Source: Nocardia mikamii NBRC 108933 (lineage in GTDB: Bacteria > Actinomycetota > Actinomycetes > Mycobacteriales > Mycobacteriaceae). From it: DNA of 64,000 nt. Under the pieces are notes generated by a model. That model had not been told where the DNA came from. It did no database searches and worked only from the letters and a program-made list of their open reading frames with translations. Where the stretch lies: positions 434,001-498,000 of the forward strand of contig NZ_BDCM01000013.1 in the NCBI RefSeq assembly GCF_001613505.1. The letters are read 5' to 3'. Below, piece by piece: positions 17,542 through 26,177 of this stretch; positions within the stretch are counted from its first letter, which is position 1, and every line of letters starts with the position of its first letter. A program made the position numbers and the translations under genes.

Positions 17542-18885
17542 TCACAGTCCGACGGTCTCGATCGCGGCGATCAGACGATCGACGGCGTCATGGTCGCGGA
17601 CCGCCAAGCGCAGAAATTCGTTGCCGAGCCCCGGGAAGGTGTCACCGCGCCGGACACCGATGTTCTTGTCCGCCAGATGTTTCCGCAGCAACTCTGCGTC
17701 GGGCACGCGGATCAGCAGGAAGGGGCCGGCGGCCGGCTCGTGCACGTCGATACCGAGGGCGCGCAGGCGGGGAATCATCGCCTCCCGCTCGGCCACGATC
17801 CGGGCCGCACTCGCCTCGGCGTCCGCGATCGCATGCGCTTCGCAGGTCGCCGCGATCGCCTCGAGCTGCAACGTACCGAGCGGCCAATGCGCGCGACCGT
17901 GGTTCAACCGGGCCAGCAGCTCGGGCGGACCCAGCAGATATCCGCACCGCAGCCCGGCCAGCGCCCAGGTCTTGGTCAGGCTGCGCAACACCAGGACATC
18001 CGGATAGGGCTGTCCCGCAAGCGTTTCCGGTTCGCCGGGGACCGCGTCGGCGAACGCCTCGTCGACCACCACGATCCGACCGGGCCGCCGCAGCGATTCG
18101 ATCATCGCGCGAGGATGCAACACCGAGGTCGGATTGGTGGGATTACCGAGTACCACCAGATCGGCGTCCTCGGGGACCCGCGCTCCGGCCAGCTCGTAGG
18201 GCGGCGCCAGCACCACCCGCGCCACCGCAACATCCGCCTCTCGCAGCGCCAGTTCCGGTTCGGTGAAGGACGGATGGATGACGGCCGCCAGCCGCGACGC
18301 CAGCCGTGGCAACAGCGCGAACCCCTCCGCGGCCCCAGCCAGCAGCAACACCTCGTCCGGCGCGCGCCCGTGCCGTGCCGCCACGATCGCGCGCACCGCG
18401 TCGGCCTCCGCCTCGGACGGGTACCGGCCCAGTTCCGGCAATCGTGCGGCCAGCCGCCGCAGCAACCACTCCGGTGGCGCGTCGCCGCGCACATTCACCG
18501 CGAAGTCGAGCATCCCCGGCCGCACATCGCGGTCCCCGTGATGCCGCAACGCCGAACGATCGACCTCCGAGGCGCTGAACCCGCCGTCGAATTCCGCGAC
18601 AGCGGACTCCGGGCTCCTGCCCGCACCGCCGCTGGGCACGCCCTGCGCCCGGGTCGCCGCACCGTCGCTCTCAGGGCGTTCGGCGGCATCGCGAGCGTCG
18701 TCGTTCACGAACACCGATGTCCCTCCCGGCGTCCTCGGGCCGCCGATGCCCTCGTGAGCGCCCACGGCGGAACCCGCACGCGTCGCATCCACGTCGGCTG
18801 CGGGTCCGCCCATCCGGGTATTGCTCGGGCGGCCCGGACCTCGGTGCGACCACGTGCCGGCGGTCGTGGGGGTGTCCTCGGGCAC
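17542..18885 (-). CDS. cobC: Cobalamin biosynthesis aminotransferase-like CobC (about 447 aa)
   Basis: PLP-dependent fold-type I enzyme equivalent to Rv2231c, thought to make the aminopropanol phosphate moiety (threonine-phosphate decarboxylase-like). PLP lysine in LRSLTKTWALAGLRCGYLLG, with GNPTNPTSVLHP and VVDEAFADAVPGE for the cofactor. The first roughly 110 residues are low-complexity (Gly/Arg/Ala/Ser) and lie before the usual start near RPGMLDFAVNVRG, so the true start may be further in. GTG 18885 is suggested by TAGGGT on the minus strand (18899-18894) 8 nt upstream; GTG 18891 is the alternative. Works with cobD, 2 kb away. Confidence 0.82.
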   Translation of the reverse strand: MPEDTPTTAGTWSHRGPGRPSNTRMGGPAADVDATRAGSAVGAHEGIGGPRTPGGTSVFVNDDARDAAERPESDGAATRAQGVPSGGAGRSPESAVAEFDGGFSASEVDRSALRHHGDRDVRPGMLDFAVNVRGDAPPEWLLRRLAARLPELGRYPSEAEADAVRAIVAARHGRAPDEVLLLAGAAEGFALLPRLASRLAAVIHPSFTEPELALREADVAVARVVLAPPYELAGARVPEDADLVVLGNPTNPTSVLHPRAMIESLRRPGRIVVVDEAFADAVPGEPETLAGQPYPDVLVLRSLTKTWALAGLRCGYLLGPPELLARLNHGRAHWPLGTLQLEAIAATCEAHAIADAEASAARIVAEREAMIPRLRALGIDVHEPAAGPFLLIRVPDAELLRKHLADKNIGVRRGDTFPGLGNEFLRLAVRDHDAVDRLIAAIETVGL

Positions 18886-18937
18886 AGCCACCTACCCTAC
18901 GTGGCCGCCGCCCGCACCGACCGGCCACAATGGGTGC

Positions 18938-19432
18938 GTGGGCGAGCTGCACGTGACCTTCATCTGCACCGGCAATATCTGCCGGTCGCCGATGGCCGAG
19001 AAGATCTTCGCCGCGCATCTGGAACGAGCCGGACTGGCCGATCGGGTGCGCGTGAGCAGCGCCGGCACCACCGCCTGGCACGTCGGCTCGGACGCCGACC
19101 CGCGCACGACCGCCCTGCTCACCCGGCACGGATATCCGATCGGGCACGTCGCGGCCATGATCGGGCCCGATCATCTCGACGCCGATCTGCTGATCGCCCT
19201 GGATTCCGACCACGATCGGGAACTGACCCGGCTGCGGATTCCGCAAGCGCGGCGGCGACTGCTGCGCAGCTTCGATCCCGGCGCCGACGATCACGACGTC
19301 CCCGATCCCTACTACGGCGACGACACCGATTTCGAGCTCGTGCGCGAGCAGATCGAGGCGGCCGTTCCGGCGCTGCTGGCCTGGGTGCGCGAACAACTCG
19401 GCGAACCCGCGACGACCGGACCGCGGCAATGA
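18938..19432 (+). CDS. ptpA: Low-molecular-weight protein tyrosine phosphatase (164 aa)
   Basis: LMW-PTP equivalent to Rv2234 PtpA. P-loop FICTGNICRSPM carries the CX5R motif Cys10-Arg16, and the general acid lies in VPDPYYGD. The start is GTG 18938; CACAAT (18926-18931) ends 6 nt before it. In M. tuberculosis the enzyme is secreted into host macrophages; that role is not implied here. The TGA overlaps the ATG of the SURF1 gene, so they are coupled. Confidence 0.93.
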   Translation: MGELHVTFICTGNICRSPMAEKIFAAHLERAGLADRVRVSSAGTTAWHVGSDADPRTTALLTRHGYPIGHVAAMIGPDHLDADLLIALDSDHDRELTRLRIPQARRRLLRSFDPGADDHDVPDPYYGDDTDFELVREQIEAAVPALLAWVREQLGEPATTGPRQ

Positions 19433-20457
19433 ACGTCCTGCGCCGGCTCACGTTCCTCCTGCGGCCCAGCTGGGCGATTCTGGCGGTCGTCGTGGTCGCG
19501 TTCGCGTATCTGTGTTTCACCGTGCTCGCGCCCTGGCAGCTGGGCAAGAACACCTCGACGTCCCATCGCAACAACCTGATCGCGGCCTCGGTGAACGCCG
19601 ACCCGGTTCCGGCGAAGAACCTGCTGAACACCGGCGATGGCACACCACCGGCCGGGACGAATCCGGCCGACACCGAATGGCGGCGGGTCATCGCCACCGG
19701 TAGCTATGTGCCGAATTCGATGGTGGTCGAGCGTTTGCAGCGGCTCGACGATCAGCCCGCCTACGGGGTCCTGGCCGCGTTCCGGCTCGACGACGGCCGG
19801 GTCGTGCTGGTCGATCGCGGCCTGATCGCGGCGGTGAACGGCTCTGATCTGCCGATGATCGCGGAACCGCCGCCGGGTCCGCAGCGCATCGAGGGGCGGG
19901 TCCGCAGCTCCGAGGGCGTCGTCCCCGGCAAGGATCCGATGGTCCGCGACGGCCTGCGTCAGGTGTATTCGGTCGATACCGCTCAGCTCGCCACCGTTCT
20001 CGGCACGCCGCTGACCAGCTTCGCCACCGGTGAGCACGGCGGCTATCTGCAGTTGGACGCCGGCCAGCCCGGCGCCTTCACCCCGGAAGCACTCCCCCAG
20101 CTCGACGCGGGCCCGTATCTGTCCTACGGCCTGCAGTGGATCGCGTTCGGTGTCATGGCCCCGCTCGGACTCGGCTACTTCGTCTACGCCGAACTCCGCG
20201 AACGCCGCCGCGACCGTGCCGCCGCGGCGGCGGTCACACCGAGTGAGCAGGTTCCGGCGATGAGCGCGGCCGGATCGCGCGGGGCCGAAACAGCAAGTAC
20301 CGCAACCGGAGACACGAGCGACGCTCCGGCCACCGCCCCCTCGGACCCCGCCCCGGATGCGCACTCCGAGACCACGCCCGTATCCGGCGAACCACCGGCG
20401 AAACCACGCTCCACCGCGGACCGCCTCGCCGACCGCTACGGCAACGCCCGTCGCTGA
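19429..20457 (+). CDS. SURF1 family protein (342 aa)
   Basis: Membrane protein linked to cytochrome c oxidase assembly, equivalent to Rv2235. Two transmembrane helices bracket the SURF1 domain: SWAILAVVVVAFAYLCFTVL near the N-terminus and a second (LSYGLQWIAFGVMAPLGLGY) near residue 235-255. Family motifs include LAPWQLGKN and VLVDRGLI. The last 80 or so residues are a disordered Ala/Pro/Glu/Ser tail. ATGA overlap with ptpA. Confidence 0.88.
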   Translation: MNVLRRLTFLLRPSWAILAVVVVAFAYLCFTVLAPWQLGKNTSTSHRNNLIAASVNADPVPAKNLLNTGDGTPPAGTNPADTEWRRVIATGSYVPNSMVVERLQRLDDQPAYGVLAAFRLDDGRVVLVDRGLIAAVNGSDLPMIAEPPPGPQRIEGRVRSSEGVVPGKDPMVRDGLRQVYSVDTAQLATVLGTPLTSFATGEHGGYLQLDAGQPGAFTPEALPQLDAGPYLSYGLQWIAFGVMAPLGLGYFVYAELRERRRDRAAAAAVTPSEQVPAMSAAGSRGAETASTATGDTSDAPATAPSDPAPDAHSETTPVSGEPPAKPRSTADRLADRYGNARR

Positions 20458-20507
20458 CCGGCTCTCGCAGCATTCGCCCGCTGCATGGTGGCAGTGGCTC
20501 GTATTTG

Positions 20508-20525
20508 GCTATAGATTCGTATAGC
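20508..20525. promoter_or_regulatory. AT-rich palindrome, possible operator
   Basis: GCTATA (20508-20513), a 6-nt spacer, then TATAGC (20520-20525) form a perfect inverted repeat in an unusually AT-rich patch between SURF1 and the next gene. A wider pair TCGTAT (about 20499) and ATACGA (about 20538) flanks it. It lies about 30 bp upstream of the SnoaL-like ATG and suits a dimeric repressor, but no regulator gene is adjacent. Confidence 0.4.
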
Positions 20526-20555
20526 TAGATCGACTCGATACGAGCGGAGAACCGG

Positions 20556-20972
20556 ATGAACGCCATCCAGCAGGCTTACCACGCCGTCCAGCGATCGTGG
20601 ACCGGACAGCAGTGGGATGCCTGGGCGGCCACCTGCGCCGACGACTACGAATTCGACACCGGCACCGGCCTGCGACTGGATCTCGCGGGCACCCTGGATT
20701 GGAGTCGCGCCTGGTTCACGGCGTTTCCGGACTACGCCGAGGACATTCGCGCGCTCCATCCGGCGCCGAACTCGGCAGTCGCCGAACTGGCCGGCCGCGC
20801 CACCGCGGTCAACGACTTCGTCGTCGCCGGTGTGACGGTGCTCCCGGCGACCGGCCGGCGGTTCGAGATCGCCTACGCCAAAGTGCTGGTCTTCGACACC
20901 GACCTCGCGGTCGTGCGGGACCGGCAGTACCTGGACACCGCGGCGCTACTCCGGCAATTCGGCCCGAACTGA
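20556..20972 (+). CDS. SnoaL-like polyketide-cyclase-fold protein (138 aa)
   Basis: NTF2-like fold of the ester-cyclase group: N-terminal helix NAIQQAYHAVQRSWTGQQWDAWAATCADDYEFDTG, then SRAWFTAFPDYAEDIRALHP and RRFEIAYAKVLVFD strands, which are typical of that group. Enzymatic role unknown. CGGAG lies upstream of the ATG. Its 3' end overlaps the convergent cobD gene by 27 bp, so antisense interference is possible. Confidence 0.75.
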   Translation: MNAIQQAYHAVQRSWTGQQWDAWAATCADDYEFDTGTGLRLDLAGTLDWSRAWFTAFPDYAEDIRALHPAPNSAVAELAGRATAVNDFVVAGVTVLPATGRRFEIAYAKVLVFDTDLAVVRDRQYLDTAALLRQFGPN

Positions 20973-22046
20973 CCGGCGGCCGAGCGCATACGCGGCCGCT
21001 GCTACCGCGGCCGCCAGCTGCACTCCATTCGACAATCGCACCGCTCGCCGCAGATCGGGTACCTGCGGAGTCCGCCCGCTGCCCAGCACCGGCCGCATCT
21101 CGATCCCGTGCCGGTATTCGGTCCGCCCGCCCAGCGCGACGCCCAGAGCTCCGGCCATCGTGGCTTCGGCGACACCCGCATTGGGGCTCGGATGTGATCC
21201 GGCGTCGCGGCGCCACGCCCGCCACGCATCGGCGGGCCGTCCGCCCACCAGCGGCGCGAGCGCGACGGTCAGCGCACCGCTCACCCGGGCGGGCAGCAGA
21301 TTCGCGAGATCGTCGACGCGCGCGGCGGCCCAGCCGAAGTTGCGGTACCGCTCGTTGCGATAGCCGACCATCGCGTCGAGGGTGTTGATCGCGCGATAGC
21401 CCAAGAGGCCGGGCACACCCGCGATCGCACCCCACACCAGCGGTGCGACGGTGGCGTCGGAGGTGTTCTCGGCGATGGATTCGACTGCGGCACGGGCCAA
21501 TCCGTCGGCATCGAGTACCTCGGGATCGCGTCCGCACAGCGAGGGCAGCACCTCGCGCGCACCACTCAACTCGCCTGCCTCCAACCGATCCGCCATATCG
21601 CGGCCGGTCCGGGCGAGCGTGGTGCCGCCGAGCGCGATCCACGTGCCGAGTGCGGTGATCCCGACGGTGCCGAGCCCTGCGCGCAGACCGGAGTGCCCTC
21701 GGGCTACTGCTGTTCGAGGGCCGGTACACCCGCCCCGCCTACGCCCGGCCGCGCCGCCGCGCCTGCGCCGATCCGGCCCCGCCGAGGCCACCGCACCCTG
21801 TCCCCGGATGGCTGCCGATCGCCGGCCGACGATTTCCGCACCGGCTCCCAGCGCGACGATCCCGCCCACCAGCACGATCTCGTGCACGACCCCGGCGGCG
21901 CGCGTATCGCGGTACCAGGGCGATTCCAGCCCGGCCGCCGCCGATCCGAACAGCGCCACCGGATGTCCCCGCCGCGGATCACCGAATATCCGATCCGCCG
22001 CGAATCCGATCAGCAGTCCCGCGGCCCGCGCCGTTCCATATCGCAC
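20946..22046 (-). CDS. cobD: Adenosylcobinamide-phosphate synthase CobD/CbiB (366 aa)
   Basis: Integral membrane enzyme joining the aminopropanol arm to adenosylcobyric acid in B12 synthesis; equivalent of Rv2236c. Motifs: GFAADRIFGDPRRGHPVALFG at the N-terminus, VESIAENTSDATVAPLVWG, GYRAINTLDAMVGYRNERYRNFGW and AGSHPSPNAGVAEATMAGALG. Between residues about 80 and 120 there is a Gly/Arg-rich stretch (GPDRRRRGGAAGRRRGG) where other CobD proteins have a membrane helix; this may be a divergent loop. Partner gene cobC is upstream on the same strand. Confidence 0.88.
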   Translation of the reverse strand: MRYGTARAAGLLIGFAADRIFGDPRRGHPVALFGSAAAGLESPWYRDTRAAGVVHEIVLVGGIVALGAGAEIVGRRSAAIRGQGAVASAGPDRRRRGGAAGRRRGGCTGPRTAVARGHSGLRAGLGTVGITALGTWIALGGTTLARTGRDMADRLEAGELSGAREVLPSLCGRDPEVLDADGLARAAVESIAENTSDATVAPLVWGAIAGVPGLLGYRAINTLDAMVGYRNERYRNFGWAAARVDDLANLLPARVSGALTVALAPLVGGRPADAWRAWRRDAGSHPSPNAGVAEATMAGALGVALGGRTEYRHGIEMRPVLGSGRTPQVPDLRRAVRLSNGVQLAAAVAAAAYALGRRSVRAELPE

Positions 22047-22154
22047 CGGGCGAGACTATCGGCCCTCTCCGGCACCCCGATGTCACACTCGGCACGGCGG
22101 CATCGTCACCATGGGGGAAGCACCCGGGCGGCGGGCCCGCGCGGCGAGACGAGG

Positions 22155-23087
22155 ATGGCAGCAGCTGTGACGACCGGACACGACGATATCGACCAGACCG
22201 AACTGGCACGGCAGTTCGAGGAGCACCGCCAGTATCTGCGCCGCGTGGCCTACAGCACCCTGGGCAGCCTCAGCGATGCCGACGACGTCGTACAGGAGGC
22301 GTGGCTGCGGCTGCAGCGCTGGTACGAAACCCGTTCTCCCGGTGATCGAATCGACAACCTGCGGGCCTGGCTGACCACCGTCACCGGACGCCTCGCCCTG
22401 GATCAGCTGGGTTCGGCCCGGGCGCGCCGCGAACAGTACGTCGGCGAATGGCTGCCCGAACCGGAAGTCACCAGCTGGGACGACCCGGCCGACCGCATCT
22501 CGCAGGACGAGCGCGTCACCACCGCCCTGCTGGTGGTCCTCGAATCGCTCTCGCCCGCCGAACGCACCGCCTTCGTACTCCAGGACATCTTCGGCATGAC
22601 CGGTCCCGAGGTCGCCGACGTGGTCGGCCGCACCCCCGCCGCCGTCCGCCAGCTCGCCTCCCGCGCCCGCAAACACGTCGAGGACGGCACCCCCCGCTTC
22701 CCCGCCTCCCGCGACGAACACGAGCGGGTGGTCTCGGCCTTCTCGACGGCGTGGCGGTCCGGCGATCTGAGCGGCCTGCTCGGTGTGCTCGACGAGAACG
22801 TCACCCTGACCGCCGACGGCGGCGGCCGCGTGCCGGCGATCCGGCAGCCGGTGCAGGGCGCGGAGCTGGTGGCCAAGCTGTACTTCGGCTGGTACCGCGC
22901 CGGAACCGGTGCGTGGGCGCGCAAGGTCGCGGTCAACGGCCTGCCCGGGCTCATGGTGTTCGACGGCAACCATCTGGGGATCATGGCCTTCACCGTCGAA
23001 GAGGACCGCATCACCTCGATCGCGATCGTCCGCAACCCGGAGAAGCTGCACGATCTGCCCGAGGGCGAACCGGATTGGATCATGTGA
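22155..23087 (+). CDS. ECF41-type RNA polymerase sigma factor, SigJ-like (310 aa)
   Basis: Sigma-70 regions 2 (LRRVAYSTLGSLSDADDVVQEAWLRL) and 4 (LSPAERTAFVLQDIFGMTGPEVADVVGRTPAAVRQLASRARKHV) are followed by a SnoaL-like domain of about 130 residues. Two ECF41 signatures are visible: WLPEP after region 2 and a C-terminal NPEKL (family NPDKL), by which the tail controls activity without an anti-sigma factor. ECF41 genes usually sit beside a carboxymuconolactone-decarboxylase/oxidoreductase gene; none is adjacent here (neighbours are cobD and ald). Confidence 0.9.
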   Translation: MAAAVTTGHDDIDQTELARQFEEHRQYLRRVAYSTLGSLSDADDVVQEAWLRLQRWYETRSPGDRIDNLRAWLTTVTGRLALDQLGSARARREQYVGEWLPEPEVTSWDDPADRISQDERVTTALLVVLESLSPAERTAFVLQDIFGMTGPEVADVVGRTPAAVRQLASRARKHVEDGTPRFPASRDEHERVVSAFSTAWRSGDLSGLLGVLDENVTLTADGGGRVPAIRQPVQGAELVAKLYFGWYRAGTGAWARKVAVNGLPGLMVFDGNHLGIMAFTVEEDRITSIAIVRNPEKLHDLPEGEPDWIM

Positions 23088-23090
23088 GAC

Positions 23091-23135
23091 CGTGCTCGAT
23101 CAGGCGCGGCTCGATCATGCGCGGCTCGGTCAGGG
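23091..23135. repeat. Three tandem 15-bp repeats between sigJ-like and ald stops
   Basis: Units at 23091-23105, 23106-23120 and 23121-23135 share GCTCGRTCA and differ at a few positions. The first begins 3 bp after the sigma-factor stop and the third contains the ald stop codon, so the array fills the convergent 3' junction. No hairpin terminator was found there. Confidence 0.6.
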
Positions 23136-24248
23136 GCGCCCGCTCGCGCCGGGACCGACCCCGACCAGACCGTGCGCTCGCGCCACCGCCGCGGAATGGA
23201 GCTGTCCCGCATCGGCGTTGAGCCCGGCCTCGAGCCCCGGGTCGGCCCGGCAGGCCTCCCGCCAGCCGAGATCGGCGATGGTCCGCACATACGGCAGGGT
23301 GGCGTTGGTCAACGCGACGGTGGCGGTGTGCGGGACCGCGCCGGGCATGTTCGCGACGCAGTAGAACAGCGAATCGGCCACGGCGAAGGTCGGTTCGGCG
23401 TGTGTGGTGGGATGCGAGCTCTGGAAACAACCACCCTGGTCGATGGCGATATCGACCAGCACGGTCCCCGGCCGCATCCGCTGCACCAGGGTGTCCGGAA
23501 CCAGTTGCGGCGCACGGGCTCCCGGCACCAGCACCGAACCGATCACCAGATCCGCGGCGACGACGGCCCGCTCGATATCGGCGGCGTTCGAGGCGAGAGG
23601 GGTGACGCGACCGGCGAATCGGACATCGAGCTCCCGCAATCGGACCGGATTGTTGTCGAGCACGATCACCCGCGCACCCATCCCGACCGCGACCGTCGCC
23701 GCACTCGTTCCCGCCACCCCGCCGCCGATCACCACCACTTCCGCCGGCCGCACCCCCGGCACACCGCCCAGCAACACTCCGGCACCACCTTCGGGCGCCA
23801 TCAGGTGGTAGGCGCCGACCTGCGGTGCGAGTTTGCCCGCGATCTCACTCATCGGCGTCAGCAGCGGCAGCGATCCGTCGGGTCCGCGTACGGTTTCGTA
23901 GGCGATGGCGGTGATGCCGGAGGCCAGCACGGCGTCGGTGCATTTCCGGGAGGCCGCCAGGTGCAGGAAGGTGAACAGCACCTGCCCTTCGCGCATCCGT
24001 GAATATTCGGGGGCGACCGGCTCTTTCACCTTCAACACCAGTTCCGCCTCGTCCCACACCGCGTCGGCGGTCGCGGTGATGGTCGCCCCGGCGGCCGCGT
24101 AATCGGCGTCGGTGAATCCGGACCCGAGTCCGGCGCCGGATTCGATCAGCACCCGATGACCGTGCCGGGTGAGTTCGACGGCGCCGGCCGGGGCGAGCGC
24201 GACCCGGCTCTCCTGCGGTTTGATCTCGCGCGGAACACCGATTCTCAT
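23130..24248 (-). CDS. ald: Alanine dehydrogenase (372 aa)
   Basis: NAD-dependent reductive amination of pyruvate/glyoxylate and oxidation of L-alanine. Family landmarks: MRIGVPREIKPQESRVALAP start, VKVKEP (substrate lysine region), FTFLHLAASRKC, APEGGAGVLLGGVPGVRPAEVVVIGGGVAGTSAA (NAD-binding Rossmann motif), DIAIDQGGCFQSSHPTTHAEP, and YCVANMPGAVPHTAT. Length matches mycobacterial Ald (371 aa). Soluble hexamer by family. Induced in relatives by alanine or low oxygen; no operator is visible here. Confidence 0.95.
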   Translation of the reverse strand: MRIGVPREIKPQESRVALAPAGAVELTRHGHRVLIESGAGLGSGFTDADYAAAGATITATADAVWDEAELVLKVKEPVAPEYSRMREGQVLFTFLHLAASRKCTDAVLASGITAIAYETVRGPDGSLPLLTPMSEIAGKLAPQVGAYHLMAPEGGAGVLLGGVPGVRPAEVVVIGGGVAGTSAATVAVGMGARVIVLDNNPVRLRELDVRFAGRVTPLASNAADIERAVVAADLVIGSVLVPGARAPQLVPDTLVQRMRPGTVLVDIAIDQGGCFQSSHPTTHAEPTFAVADSLFYCVANMPGAVPHTATVALTNATLPYVRTIADLGWREACRADPGLEAGLNADAGQLHSAAVARAHGLVGVGPGASGRP

Positions 24249-24357
24249 ACCGCCATCGTGGCCCTGATCCGGGCGCGGCGCCATGATCACGTCGCGGCGA
24301 TTCGCCGAACCGCAACCGATCGGCAATCGATCCGCGCCCGGCCGCCCGCCGGCCTCG

Positions 24358-25125
24358 TCACACGGTGACCGGCTCGCCCAGCGGCGGGATCCGCAGCTGC
24401 TTCTCACGCCCGCCGTAGCCGAAGGTGCGACGCAGATGATCGAGCGTCTCGGTGAAGTGTGCCCAGCCCTCGGCGTGTACCGGCACCACGACCGCCTCCC
24501 CGAGCACCGCCGCCGCTGCCAGCGCGGTGCGCGCGTTGAGCGTGACGTCGCGATCGTCGAACCGGCCCACGTTCGCGGCGCCGACATTGAGCAGGGCGAC
24601 ATCGATCCGGCCGAACCTCGCCACGATGCGTTCGACGTAGTCGACCGAGGCGTTGTCGCCGGAGATGTACACCGTCGGCAGCCCCTCGGCCTGCAACACG
24701 AAGCCGGTGACCGTGCCACTCAACGCCTCGGCTCCCTCCGGCCCGTGCAGTGCGGGCACCGCGGTGACGGTGACGGCGCCGATGTTCACCGACTCCCACA
24801 CCGTCAGTCCCCGAACGCCTTCCAGCCGTCCGGCCGCTTCCGGCGTGGACAGCACGGTCTCGACGCCGGCCATGAAGTCACGCCCGGCCGGATCGAGGTT
24901 GTCGGGATGCTGATCGTGGGAGAGCAGCACCACGTCCACCGGACCCACCCGATCCGCGGCGACTGCCGGTCCGGTCAGTTTGTGCAAGGTGAGCGCGCCG
25001 GCGGAGTAGTCGCCGGGTTCGTCGAAGGTCGGATCGGTCAGCCAGACCAGCCCGCCGTAGTTCAGCCGGACGGTGGGTCCGCCGATGTGCAGGAGTTCGA
25101 CCGTGGTGGAGAGCGTGTTCGTCAT
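24358..25125 (-). CDS. UlaG-like MBL-fold metal-dependent hydrolase (255 aa)
   Basis: Metallo-beta-lactamase fold of the UlaG/AttM-like type. Metal site SHDQHPDNLDP is the local form of HxHxDH; other conserved pieces are HIGGPTVRLNYGGLVWLTDPTF, ISGDNASVDYVERI and VPVHAEGWAHF. ATG 25125 is preferred; a GTG two codons upstream is possible. It diverges from a GlxA-type regulator across 71 bp, suggesting control by that protein. Substrate unknown. Confidence 0.82.
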   Translation of the reverse strand: MTNTLSTTVELLHIGGPTVRLNYGGLVWLTDPTFDEPGDYSAGALTLHKLTGPAVAADRVGPVDVVLLSHDQHPDNLDPAGRDFMAGVETVLSTPEAAGRLEGVRGLTVWESVNIGAVTVTAVPALHGPEGAEALSGTVTGFVLQAEGLPTVYISGDNASVDYVERIVARFGRIDVALLNVGAANVGRFDDRDVTLNARTALAAAAVLGEAVVVPVHAEGWAHFTETLDHLRRTFGYGGREKQLRIPPLGEPVTV

Positions 25126-25196
25126 GAGCACCAGCCTGTACCGATCCGGCAGGTTCGAACAGTGGCCCGCAGGCCATGCTTCGATAAGATCGGGCC

Positions 25197-26177
25197 ATGC
25201 ATGTGGTCGCGGTGGTCGCCTTCGACGGGATCAGCCCGTTTCATCTGTCCGTCCCCGCAATGGTGTTCGGGCGCATCGGCACCAGCGTGCAGCACAGCGC
25301 GCCCTACCAGGTGCTCACCTGTGCGGAAGTTCCCGGAATCCTGAGCACCCCCGGCGATTTCGATCTCGTCGTGCGCCACGGCCCCGAGGCGATCGATCGG
25401 GCGGAGACCGTGGTGATTCCCAGCTGGAACCCGGAACTGCCTGTGCCCGCAGCCATTTCGTCGGCGCTGTGGCGCGCGCACGGCCGTGGCGCCCGCATCG
25501 TCGGATTGTGCCGCGGTTCCTGGGTCGTCGCGGCGACCGGCCTGGCCGATGGGCGCGAAGTCACCACTCACTGGGGTCTGGCCGCAGCCCTGGCCCGCGC
25601 GTTTCCCGCGGTGACCGTACGCGCGGATCGGCTGTGGACCGACCTCGGCGATGTGGTCACCTCCGCGGGAGTCGCTGCGGCACTGGACTGTTGCCTGCAT
25701 CTGGTGCGCGCCGACCACGGCGCCCGCGCCGCGACCGAACTCGCGCGCACCTTGGTGCTGGCGCCCTATCGCGCCGGCTCACAGGCCCAGTACATACCGC
25801 TCGCGGTGCCCGATGCCGACGACGACGATCCGATCGAACGCGCGATGGCCTGGGCGCGAACACATGTGGATCACCCGATCGATCTGGACAGCTGGGCTCG
25901 CACCGCCCTGATGTCGCGGCGCACCTTCACCCGCCGTTTCCGCGAACGCACCGGCTCCAGCCCGCAGCGCTGGCTGCTCGATCAGCGCATCGACCGCGCC
26001 CGGCTGCTGCTGGAATCCACCGACGACACGATGGACCGCATCGCCGCCGAGACCGGCCTGGGCACGGCGATGAATTTGCGCCACCATTTCCACCGCACGC
26101 TCGGACTGCCACCGGCCGCACATCGCGCCCAGTTCCGGGCCAGCTATGTTGACCCGCATGAGGATCAAGCTGGGTGA
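25197..26177 (+). CDS. GlxA-family transcriptional regulator, DJ-1/PfpI + AraC (326 aa)
   Basis: N-terminal DJ-1/PfpI-like domain (VVAVVAFDGISPFHLSVPAMVFG; GARIVGLCRGSWVVAATGL, cysteine at the nucleophile-elbow position) and C-terminal AraC helix-turn-helix domain (TALMSRRTFTRRFRERTGSSPQRWLL; DRIAAETGLGTAMNLRHHFHRTLGLPP). Binds an unknown effector and probably regulates the divergent MBL hydrolase. TAAGAT at 25185-25190 ends 6 nt before the ATG, a leaderless arrangement. Overlaps the next gene by 20 bp. Confidence 0.9.
   Translation: MHVVAVVAFDGISPFHLSVPAMVFGRIGTSVQHSAPYQVLTCAEVPGILSTPGDFDLVVRHGPEAIDRAETVVIPSWNPELPVPAAISSALWRAHGRGARIVGLCRGSWVVAATGLADGREVTTHWGLAAALARAFPAVTVRADRLWTDLGDVVTSAGVAAALDCCLHLVRADHGARAATELARTLVLAPYRAGSQAQYIPLAVPDADDDDPIERAMAWARTHVDHPIDLDSWARTALMSRRTFTRRFRERTGSSPQRWLLDQRIDRARLLLESTDDTMDRIAAETGLGTAMNLRHHFHRTLGLPPAAHRAQFRASYVDPHEDQAG

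Noticed and set aside
16348..19428. Very long upstream extension of the SURF1 frame
   Set aside because: Antisense to NIF3 and cobC with composition of a shadow; the real SURF1 start at 19429 overlaps ptpA.
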